DNA of 64,000 bases from Proales similis (taxonomy: Eukaryota; Rotifera; Eurotatoria; Ploima; Proalidae). The stretch covers positions 2,418,001 through 2,482,000 of the forward strand of contig JAGVRJ010000002.1 of the NCBI GenBank assembly GCA_019059635.1, in the 5' to 3' direction. Under the pieces are notes generated by a model, which saw nothing but the letters and a program-made list of their open reading frames with translations, had not been told where the DNA came from and ran no database searches. A program made the position numbers and the translations under genes. Of this stretch, positions 34,026-44,049 are shown in pieces (within the stretch, counting starts at the first letter, position 1; the number at the start of each line of letters is the position of its first letter).

Positions 34026-35546
34026 ATGGTAAGGACTGACAAGCGCGTGCGTTTATCTTCCAATCTCTTCAAATCGACGCAGATTAAAGTGCGAAGTCAA
34101 AACACCCCTGACAAGTTGGGGAGTACGTCTTTGGAGATGAAGCACGGCTACTCCAGGCCTCCACCGGCACGAATGAATCTGAGCGATAAAGTCTATCGCA
34201 ATTCATCGTCGGCTGAGCTTTCCAGACCGATCATTCTGGCCAAAAAGGTGAATTGATTGTCCAACTCGAAGTCTCAGTCTGTAACCATGTTTGTCTAGGA
34301 GTTCCAAGCCGAAGCTAGAACGCTCAACAGAGCCGAGGAAAACACCAGACCCGAGCCATGTGTAGTGAAAGAGCCTGCAACGCGGCCAATCGTCGAGCCG
34401 GTCAAGCCAGATGTGGTCGAAAAGAGCTCATTGGTCGAGAGTCTTAAGAGTCGGCTCAGCACGTCGGGATTCATGACTCGACCGGCCACCCTGATCGACG
34501 ATTCGAAGCACTGGATAGAGAAACTGTCCAACTTTTTGCTTGACCAAAACGACTTTCTGGTGGTCGGAGTCCTGGGCAAACAGGGAGTTGGCAAATCAAA
34601 GCTGATGAATTTACTCGCCGGCAGTGAAAATATGTTTCGATCGAATGGCAAGAGTGCACAACAAGCCCGTCACGATACAAAGGGCATACAGGCGTTCATA
34701 ACTGCCGAGCGAACAATTCTCCTCGACGTCCAAGTAAGATATCTGCTGCCATTCGCCAGAAATATGCATTCATTTCTCTATCTCCCTGATTAGCCTGTTC
34801 TTAGCGCGTCGATGATCGAGCACACAATAGCGTTGGAGAAAAAGTCTTCATCGTCATCAGACGCCAAGAATGTGGAAAATCAAACGGAAATCAACACCCT
34901 GGAGCTCGCTTGCTTTGTTCTCTCAGTCTGCCATGTTGTGGTTGTTGTTGAGGACTCATTTACTGACCCTGGCCTTTTCAGGTTTGTCCTGCTCTTGCGT
35001 CTAGGATTTCCCGTTCGCTCGTAAACAAACTTTTGTTCAGGCTAATTCAAGCGGCGGAGATGCTGATGCCCAATTTGCCCGGGAATGGCTCGTCTGAAGA
35101 ATACGAACCCGAGGCTTATCCTCATCTCGGTAAGCTGCTCTGCGCCAATAAAGCATCGAAAGTCGAATCTTAATTGGCAATTTGCCTCATTAGTTTACAC
35201 TTTGAACAAGTGCGGAACTGTCAATCGTGAAGAGATAGATAAAATGAAAGGCTGCATTGGTCGTCTGATGCAAGACTCAAAACTTCAATACAAGGACTCG
35301 ATTCGAAGCATGGACTGCAAGCGCGCCCAAGGTTCAAACGTGCTCGTGATGCCGCACAGCGCTGTGTCGAGCACTGGACTGGCCAGCTGGAAGCGAACCG
35401 TGAATCATTTCTGCAATCAAATACTTGCAGTCGAACGGGCTCGTTTCAAGTACTCGGAGCGCAAGTGGTTCGCATATGCGTGCAAAACTTGGGAGGCGAT
35501 CAAAAAGTCGCCGCTCTTCGCTGAGTACAATCGTCTGCTAACATGA
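34026..35546 (+). CDS. SMG9: SMG9, nonsense-mediated decay factor
   Basis: Partner of SMG8 that restrains the SMG1 kinase in nonsense-mediated mRNA decay. Five exons: 34026-34247, 34299-34733, 34794-34981, 35041-35129, 35194-35546; introns 51-64 bases; 428 residues. G-fold with P-loop VVGVLGKQGVGKSK, then GIQAFITAERTILLDVQ, AFVLSVCHVVVVVED-type strand, SFTDPGLFRL, and the family C-terminus WFAYACKTWEAIKKSPLFAEY. The start ATG is immediately followed by GTAAGG, which resembles a donor, but the frame stays open and is read through. Basic, proline-rich N-terminus as in other SMG9 proteins. Confidence 0.93.
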
Positions 35547-36334
35547 GGGACACAATTGTGAGTCAATTATTGTGACGAGAGCAAACTGAATGGCATCGCA
35601 AAGCTTCAACAACTTACAAACAAACCAACAAATTACTCAACGACCACTGCCAAAACCATTCAACCTAGACCGTATCTTTATCGAGCACGGCTAGGTGAGC
35701 AGTCAAGTTGAGATACTAGCTGAGAAGAGCCATCATATTAAGCTTGATCTAATATATTCGAGTAGAGGCGCTCATCGAGCGTCCCAAACACGCAAATTGA
35801 ATGGATCATGCTGAATGAACAGAACAGCGAGTCTGAATCCATTTGCAATTTGCCATGTGCACGATCGTAGTTAGAGCTTTGTAGTTCATCTATCGTACAT
35901 CCCTCTCTCTCCCCCCTCTTAATAGCCCCTTTCTCTGTCCTTTTTATTCTTTTCCTCTATTCCTCGAAGCCCACAAGCTGAAGTGGTTTAATAGCTCTCT
36001 CGATAACTTTTTGCTCGCTTTAAGTTACAATAAAAGAAATTCTCTTTCGCTTCAAAAGACCAGGCGCTTTTATCTTTAAACTTGAATAATAAGACCATTA
36101 AGGATGGTGAGTCGGATGTAGAGAAAACATGAGCCCAAGTCCAGTGCCGTCTCTTTCTGGATAACCAAGGCTAGTTAACGCAGAAATAATGACGGTAAAA
36201 GAAGTCAGCCTTATTGGCTATGCGCTGGCCGAGCAGTGTGTCCATGCGCAAAAGAGATGATAGACTTGCAAAGCACACACGCTTGCATCAAGTTGTAGAG
36301 ACGGGTGGAAAAAACTTGCTCTCCCGGCTTGACT
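35547..36334. other. Intergenic between SMG9 and the small membrane protein gene
   Basis: 788 bases with a CT/C-rich run near 35905-35930 (CCCTCTCTCTCCCCCC) and an AATAAAAG near 36030 probably ending SMG9. No gene supported. Confidence 0.45.
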
Positions 36335-36943
36335 ATGAAATATAAACCCATTTCGAAGAACCGATCGCTATCAAACACGCCAACAGGTGCCTGGGTCAAG
36401 TGGTTGAGTATCGGATTCGGCTGCGCGACATTGGGTGCCGGCTATTTGCTCTAGTAAGCGGCTGCCTTTCGATTCGCTTTTTGGGCTAGAGTGAAAACTT
36501 GCTTTCTTGCGTCCAGCTGGTCAATAGGCGACGAGCAAATCAAGAGTCTTACAAGCGGAGTCGAGAAAAAGTTCAACAAGCTGAACAACGAACTTAAGGA
36601 CAGGAAGGAAAAGCCATGTAATGAGAGAAAAAGTTTTCGTTTTGTGCCAACATAAACTGACTGACGAATTCTAGTTGCTCAGTATTCATACCGCGAGTAT
36701 TTAAAAGAGAAAAAGCAGCTGTCTGCTGAGCTCGAAGCAGAGACAGATAGGCGACTGCAGCGACTGAAGCAACTCAATTTGCAAAATATCGAGCAGGAAC
36801 TCGAACGACTCAAGTCATCGAAAAACAACCAGACCGAGCGGGCGGCGTCGAACCACTCGGAAAACAAATTAGGCAGTGAAGAGACAGGCAACAAACAGAG
36901 CTGGAAATCTTATATTGTGTCCATTTTTAAACGTTCAAACTAA
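36335..36943 (+). CDS. Small single-pass membrane protein with coiled coil, unrecognised
   Basis: Three exons: 36335-36453, 36517-36617, 36675-36943; introns 63 and 57 bases, phases match; 162 residues. The N-terminus is basic (MKYKPISKNRS). A membrane helix follows near residues 22-42 (WLSIGFGCATLGAGYLLYW). The remainder is a highly charged coiled coil (LEAETDRRLQRLKQL). A short basic N-terminus plus one helix and a coiled coil is common in inner-mitochondrial-membrane assembly factors, but I see no signature of any family. It ends only 70 bases before SLX4 on the same strand. Confidence 0.7.
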
Positions 36944-37012
36944 ATTCAGCCAAAACTTGAAAACAAAATAAAAAAAGCGAAACAAATAGAATATTCGAAT
37001 ATTGGCGTAGAG

Positions 37013-40000
37013 ATGCATGACGAGACAATCGACGAATTTAAGGAAAATTTTAAAGCGATCAAAGAGAAAAGAATGAAAGTGACGCAAATCACTCGTTTCC
37101 TATCGCCGCACGCACCAGACCACATGTCAACGAGCCAGCTACTACCTTCGACGAGCAGCAGCGGCAGCAGTAGTCTATCGAATAGCCAGATCACAACGCC
37201 GACTATAAGAAAGAAGCAGAATAAAAACAAATCCACAATCTCAAAGTATTTCGAGACCAAGAAGGATCCGTACAACTGTCCGATATGCAGCACAGATTTG
37301 TCCGAGTTGAAGGAGGCTGAACGCCAGCGGCACGTAAACAGCTGTTTAGACGCCGACTTTGGCAAGAAACCGAGCAAGTTCGAGCGGTTCAATAGCCTTG
37401 ACGATACGCAGATGAGCTCAAATCAAGCGCCGACTAGCGGCAGTAGTTCAGACTCGAGTCAGTCGCAGACTGAAAAGAGCACCGAATCAAACGACTCAAA
37501 GGAGGCGACCAAGAAGTGTCAGACCGATGGACCCACTTCCAGTAAGAAGCCCATTTCGGCCGAAGATTTAGTTCCGAACTGTCCGATTTGCGGCAAAACG
37601 CTTCAATCTCAGAACGTATTTATCTCTTGTTCTGCTGGCTTGGTCGCTATAAATAAATTGCTTCTTCGATCCGTAGATAAGACAAAACCATCTGAAAAAA
37701 TGCGCGCAAGAGTTTCACATACGCACAGAAAGTCTTGTCGAGCTGGTTAAAAAACAGCAGGACCAAATAGACCGAGATTTGGAACGCGGCCTCATTCCGA
37801 ACGATGTTTAGTAAGAGACTTGAGCCTGTGATTGCAGACACATTCTGGGCTAATCGGCGATTTACAAGCATCTTGAAGCCTAAAAAAGAGACAAACAAGC
37901 CGAAAAAGACAAAAATAACCAATCGGGTAATCAAACTCGAGCAGCCACCAAAGTAAATAGGACCATCCTAGTCTATGGAATAAACAAGGACTGAACTTTT
38001 CCTAAAAGTAAAGCGGACGAAGAGCTGCAACTCGCGGTTGCCCTGTCAAACTCGCTCGATCCCAGAGAGAACGAGTCGTCGTCTAAATCGGCCAAAGCAG
38101 CTGCTAATCGAAACGGAAGCAAAAAAGTGAGCATTTTTCAAAGCACGGACGAGGAGACTCGCATTAGCATCGCGGCAAAGCGGTTCGCTTCAATACTTGA
38201 CAACGTTATTGACTACAAATGTCGAGAAGTGCGTGACCAGCCCTCTTGTCTTGTCCATACCTCATTAGGTACGTCCGAGTGCTACTTGTGGAAGCGTAGC
38301 GGGTACTTCCAGGACAGTAGTGAACAGTTTTTTGTTAAATTATTTCTTCAAAATCAAACGCTCAACCCGGATGGCCAGTTATTTGTGGAAAAAGTCGACC
38401 CGGTAGCTCTCCTGTTTGATTGTTTCTGGTCTATGAAGAAAGAAATTTTCGGTTAGGAAAAGTTCGAGGATATCGAAGTGATCGGCACGCAGACTGCTCT
38501 TCTTTTGGCTGAACTCAACGACCAGACACAGGTTTGCGTGATTTTTTGTTTTGAATAATTTTGCTTGCCTCTTCTGATTCGCTGACGAACGCGTATTGAA
38601 CATAAAAATTAAAGCAAAACGTGTCCGTTTATTATACTCAACAAGCGACAGCGGTGCAGTCTTTCTTGGAAGCTGAAATTCTCGGTTCCATAGCAGAGCA
38701 AGAACCAGAGGGCGAGCTTGAAGGAACACATAGCCAAGAGGAGGAGGAGGAAGAAGAAAGCGAAGAAATCGTCTGCAGTCAAATGAGTGCTTCCCGTCCG
38801 ATTCGTACTCAAATGCTGTTCGAGGACGAGAGCCCTCTGCAATCAGAATGTGATGGCGAAGGAGAACCGATACGAGACAACACGGTTGTGATTATCGATG
38901 AGACCAGATTGTCCAGTCCTTCTCCAGACTCGTCTCTTGCTTCCCTCGAACATAATCAGATGGAAACAAGCGCTATGTCCAACGGTTCAAGTCGAAACGG
39001 CCAAGACCAGCTTGAAGTGAACGTGTTTAACATTGATTCTAAATCGTCAGATTCTCCAGTTGAATGCACTGATGTCTTGGAAGAGATCGGGGTTGAAACA
39101 GTGAATAAAAGCTCATTGAAACGGAAATCAATTGATGTTATCGAGATCGGCACCGACTCGGACGAATGCAACGACGAGCCTGACGAGCGAAAAAAAGGGA
39201 AATTTGAAATCGATGTCGAAAAACTGGTCGAGAGAGGAAAGGATCCGGATGATACAGACATGCTTGTTGACTTGGAGATGGGCGATGACCAGCCAGACGA
39301 CCTGGGTAATTAGACTTAAGCGCTTTGGCTCTCGCCACTTGAACTAATTCGGACAGAAAAGGTCTGGAACAATTTCAACGAGGGCGACTACATCGCCTCG
39401 GACTTTGCTCCAATTGATGATGCCTCATTCCCTGTGCAACTTACGGCCGACTCCGTTTCGGTTCCCCTGTCGGTCGCTCTTTCAACAGAGACGCCAGAAA
39501 AATGCACCAGCAAGCTTGATTCCACTCCAGACACTCCAGAAAGCCCAAGTCCACGGGTCGACGAACGCGAGCCAATCACTCCGATGCCCAACTACGCACA
39601 GATGGATAGTCCTAGTCTGAAAAATGAGCTGAAAAAGTTCGGCGTTAAAGCGTTGCCGAAAAAGCAAGCGGTCAAGAAACTGATCGAAATCTACGAGTAC
39701 ACACATCGTCGTCAGCTTGGCAAATTGCGAAAATCACAAAGTTGCATGAATTTAACGTGCGACGCAGAGATAGAGCGAGCAGCCAGCCAAATGAACATGG
39801 AGCACTTGGGCAAATTGACAAGCAAGAACAGGCTGAAAAAGACTAAGTCAGACTTGGGACAAGTGGTTCGCAGTGTGGCCAAGTCGACCAAAGAGCATTC
39901 AAAGCCAAGTCAAGCCCAGTTGATTCATGAGCAGACCCTAGACGAAAAGCTCATTCAGATGATTGAGGAAAACCCGAGCCCGGTCTGCTCGCAAAAATCT

Positions 40001-40270
40001 CAGTCGCGCTCGTTGAGCGAGCAAGAAACTCACGAGCTCGTTCACAAGTTCATTAAAGACGATGCCAATCTCTACCAACGTGTGCTCAACTACGAAGCAA
40101 TCGATTTTGAAACCTTCCGCACTCAGCTCATCTCCCTGACTAGTCCCAGAACCCTGAACGTGAAGCATCTGATGAAAGTGCTCGACGAATTCTGCGTCAC
40201 GTTCACTCTGAAAGGATTGAACACTCGAGGCGTAAGTCGAGCAAAGCTCAAATCGCGAAAGAAGCACTAA
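37013..40270 (+). CDS. SLX4: SLX4 structure-specific endonuclease scaffold
   Basis: Scaffold that binds SLX1, MUS81 and XPF nucleases for crosslink repair and Holliday-junction resolution. Seven exons: 37013-37615, 37677-37810, 37869-37952, 38009-38402, 38457-38531, 38615-39305, 39357-40270; 964 residues. Two UBZ4-type zinc fingers: CPIC...HVNSC near 84-108 and CPIC...HLKKC spanning intron 1 near 190-212. A DEELQLAVALS motif and a glutamate-rich tract follow. The diagnostic C-terminal stretch is PITPMPNYAQMDSP, then LKNELKKFGVKALPKKQAV (the SAP-like/SLX1-binding region). A BTB domain, present in human SLX4, is not evident. An apparent stop at 37809 is removed by the intron 37811-37868. Confidence 0.92.
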
Positions 40271-42400
40271 GTCACTTCTGGCTCGCTCTATCTGTTCGTG
40301 TCTTCTTACTTTACTTTGAAATTCTGCCTTTTTTCCGCCATTTAATTAAAATATTTTGGCCCAACTGGAGCCGTTTCAAATATTCGGAATGTAATCGAAT
40401 CCAAAATCTCGTTGTAACAATTAAACAACAAATCTGCTTTTGTTCACTCCGACTTTCGACTGACTCTTTTGTTTTAACTGCTTTTATTATCAAGTCAGCT
40501 TTGAGAATAACATTTGATCTGTCTAGTCTAGTTCAATTAGTGCTCCTTAGGTTCGTAAAAGACAATATGATGCAGCCATTCAGGTCTCGGCTTCTTCTTC
40601 TCCTTGGGCCTTTAACGACTTGGGGACAAGCAACAGAAAGCAAGCGAGTCCATGCTGGGAAGGGCTCGATTGGCTAATCGAAACAAATTGCTTATCATCA
40701 ATTACTAATTATTGCATAGACGCGCTATATTCATGAGAACTTGTGTCAAGTATGCAAAGTCATTTATATTCATTAAAACACTCGTTCGTGTTCGAAAAGT
40801 GTTTTCAATTGGTTTGGACGCACGAGGAATGACCAAGCAGACAGACGTTAATCATGCGCGGACATGGACGCGCAAGCATTTGTTTTCACCAAGGGTCAAT
40901 CTCGAGAATAAATGCTGCGGCATCTGCACTCGATCTGGCCATAAACAGCTAAGATTACGTAAATCCGATCTAATCATTCAATCAATAAAGCAAATGTGGC
41001 TCTCTAAAACGAGACTGGACTTGCCGACCGAATGTGAAGGGCCAGCTTGTCGACCGTCGTTTATTAGACCCTATCTGCTTATTTAGCAATTTATAGATAC
41101 TTAGAGGAGATAATCGAGCTAGTAGACTAGGACGTCGGGCGGACTGTTTGCTTAAAAGACTAGCGCTATTTCCTCGCCCCGCCGCTTAAGTGTACACAAA
41201 TCTTGCGCATCACAAACAAGACCAAGCTGCGCAATTGTTTTTAAAAACATTCTTATTCGAGCGCGTGTTTGTACGATTGCTCTCTGTGAGCGCGACGAGT
41301 GCCCACCTTGTGAGCGAACCGACTCGAGTTCGGCACAGCCAAGCAAATTTTCTGTTAACATAGCGAATTTAGCACCTAATTTCCCATGCTTTCACTTGTC
41401 ACGTTTCGAACAAAAATATTTATACACGCAGGCGGCACTCTTGCTCAACTACGAAGCCTTTCCTTTAATTACTCGGCAACCAGCATTCATTGTTGCTATT
41501 CGGTCAAAGTTTGTCGTAAATTAAAGGGCGCGTACTCGTCCTACAGTGAGAGAGCGATTGTAAAAGCAGAACCAGCCAGGTCAGCGCTATTTCACCCGGT
41601 CATTTTTAGAGAATTTTTTTTCTCTTTCGAGTAGACGCTAACAGCCAAAGCGTTTGCTGAGGCTTTGCTTCTTTTTGAACAGAACATATATAGTGGCCCA
41701 AGCGTAATAGATATGATCCAGTTTGTAGTTGCCAGTTTAGGCGGACTGAGAGGCGTTCACTGGCATGAACGTCCATACTGACCGGTAGTTGAACACTCAA
41801 GGCTTAAATGTGTTTGGCCGGAACTCGCTTCCATTACATCACAACTTGTGCGTGTTCAAACATTTCTGGACTGTGCTTGCACAGGCAGGGTGCGGTCTAA
41901 TTGAGTCAGCGGTAAACACGTCGAGCTTTTAAATGCGATACGCCTATAGATGCTCAAACAGGCAAACCCGTTACATTTATTCGAGCACTTTGCCTTGACC
42001 GAGGTGGAGTGTTCGATTGGACGCAGCTTGCTTGGGTCTGAGGCGACTATCTGTCGACGAGGTGAATCGGCAATCACACGAAAGCCCGGACAGCTATTCG
42101 CTTTCAACTGTTACACGAACAGTTGGCGCGAAATCGCTTAAGCTGCTTCCAATTAAGTGTCATTAAGAGCAATATGAGCTGTTCTTATCAGCTCACGTTG
42201 GAGGTGCGAATCGTCGAACGAAAAGTTTTGACGAATTAGGCTAAATTGCCAATCGGCGCCATCTGCTTGCGTATGTGGGCGGGGTCAATGTGTGACCATT
42301 GCGCCCCACCTACGTCCAACGTATATTTTATTCGAGCGTTCATGTTTGCTGTAGAATTTAGATTGACGTGCATATAACGCGCCTGAACACACACACACAA
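40271..42400. other. Gene-poor tract between SLX4 and C2-PDZ gene
   Basis: About 2.1 kb. ATTAAA near 40346 may end SLX4. A 124-codon open frame at 40712-41086 lacks an ATG start and resembles no family. TATATAGTGG near 41686 and GTATATTTTATTC near 42319 are possible promoter elements; the second is about 80 bases before the C2-PDZ start. Confidence 0.45.
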
Positions 42401-43822
42401 ATGGCATTGAGAAACATTAGCAATATGGTCCATGTACCAAAGCACGAGCAGCTTGCCAAACAAGCCCGAGTAGTCCGCAACACGGGCTCGGAGAACTACG
42501 GCCGCCTAGGCTCATGTGGACGCAACTCCACTTCTTCCTCGAGCGGCTCTTCGCACATCCGCACATCGTCGCCGATCGGAGTTCATCCGACCGTCTCAAT
42601 CAAGGAGCTAGCTTACCAAAAGCTACGAAAACAGCAAATGATCGAGAACGACCTTCGCCAGACCTTCAGGCTCGACCAGAACCAATTGAACTTGGCCCAG
42701 TTGACCTCGGTTCAGCTACGATCTCTCGGCAAGCTCAAGATGAGCGTCTACAACAACTGCAACCACTTGACAGTGCACATCATCAAAGGACGCGACTACC
42801 ACTCTGACACTCGAACATTCGCCCGCGTGAGCATGTTGCCCGATCCCGAAAAACGATTTTCCCAATATCGCTCGTCTGCAGTCGAATCGCTCGACTATGA
42901 CGCCAAGTTTTCATTCGAGATCGATCGCGAAGTTGACCTCAACAATCGGCTCATTCTAAGCGTGTGGCAGAATGATCCCCAACAGACCCTCGTCGGCTGC
43001 TTCTCATTCAAAATCAAGCATTTGATGGCCAAGCACCAGCCCAAGCCACAGTGGTATCATCTCCTTCCTCTCAAGTATGGTCTGCGACGACACGTCAAAG
43101 TCGACAAGAGCGATACCCATGTGACCGATGTGAACCGCGATCTCATGGGAATGCGTCGATTGCCCGTAGTTGTTGATCGAGCCGACGAGGACGAGTCTTA
43201 TGGATTCACCGTCACTGGAGAATGTCCCTGCATGGTCGGAAAGGTCGATGTCAATAGGCCTGCCTTCTCATCAGGGCTTCGACCTGGTGACTACATTGCC
43301 AGCATTAATGGTCGCAATGTCTCGCGAGCTACTTGTGATTCGGTAGTAAAACTCATCAAGTCTTCCAAACATCGTTTGCAAATGGAAGTTCATCGCAAGT
43401 CCGACTACCAGAATCCGATCATTAACAAGCTGTCGCTTCAGGGAGATACCACTGCGAGTACGGCAAGCACTGCGAGCACTACCTTCAGTAGTTTGGAAGA
43501 GGAGGTAGCCGCTCTTGCACAGCCTCGATTGGCTGCCAGCCTTGGTTCGGTTCCCGAAGAAGATGAGCTCAAAGACGCGGGCAGATGCGACGACTACGAC
43601 GAAGATGACGAGGTCATGACTCAAGCATGTGCCACTTTCGCTCCTCAATTCGACCAGTTCCAGGCTTATCAGTCCATTCGCTACATGGACTCGAGCGTTG
43701 AAGAGCCTGCTCAGGAAGATGCTGACCAAATGAGAAAAGCGGCTCAGAACTTTTACGCCTCTCATCCAGGAATTCTGCCTAAACAGGCCAACATCATCTC
43801 TCTTAAAAACAGGCAGTTTTAA
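42401..43822 (+). CDS. C2-PDZ protein, intronless
   Basis: Single exon, 473 residues from the ATG at 42401. The N-terminus is serine-rich. A C2 domain lies near residues 110-225 (LTVHIIKGRDYHSDTRTFARV, then LILSVWQNDPQQTLVGCFSF). A PDZ domain lies near 253-342 (carboxylate loop YGFTV, then GLRPGDYIASINGRNVSRA). An acidic C-terminal third follows, ending LKNRQF. C2 plus PDZ in this order is known from long RGS3 forms and some invertebrate C2-RGS proteins; no RGS domain follows here, so it may be an adaptor that lost it. Codon use is regular. A clear AATAAA follows at about 43917. Confidence 0.85.
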   Translation: MALRNISNMVHVPKHEQLAKQARVVRNTGSENYGRLGSCGRNSTSSSSGSSHIRTSSPIGVHPTVSIKELAYQKLRKQQMIENDLRQTFRLDQNQLNLAQLTSVQLRSLGKLKMSVYNNCNHLTVHIIKGRDYHSDTRTFARVSMLPDPEKRFSQYRSSAVESLDYDAKFSFEIDREVDLNNRLILSVWQNDPQQTLVGCFSFKIKHLMAKHQPKPQWYHLLPLKYGLRRHVKVDKSDTHVTDVNRDLMGMRRLPVVVDRADEDESYGFTVTGECPCMVGKVDVNRPAFSSGLRPGDYIASINGRNVSRATCDSVVKLIKSSKHRLQMEVHRKSDYQNPIINKLSLQGDTTASTASTASTTFSSLEEEVAALAQPRLAASLGSVPEEDELKDAGRCDDYDEDDEVMTQACATFAPQFDQFQAYQSIRYMDSSVEEPAQEDADQMRKAAQNFYASHPGILPKQANIISLKNRQF

Positions 43823-44049
43823 ATGTCGCAATTTTCTGCTATTCAGCATTTCTCGCATGTAAAGGGACTCGAAGCTGTAAAGTTGTCGTCCATTAATTAT
43901 TTAACCAAACCAATCCAATAAAATTTTCTCCCTTCAACTCACTGACTAACTTATTTTCTCCTTTTATCTTTGGCTCTAACTCGTGACCTAACAAACCAAC
44001 GATTATATATTTGCTTGGCTACACTTGTGTCTTATAGTTGGCATTTGTC

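Noticed and set aside
37801-37812. In-frame TAG in SLX4, suggesting a pseudogene
   Set aside because: A standard 57-58-base intron starting at 37811 removes it and restores frame; conserved C-terminal block follows.
40712-41086. 124-codon open frame between SLX4 and the C2-PDZ gene
   Set aside because: Starts with TTG, basic composition without domains, no supporting splice sites or poly(A) signal.
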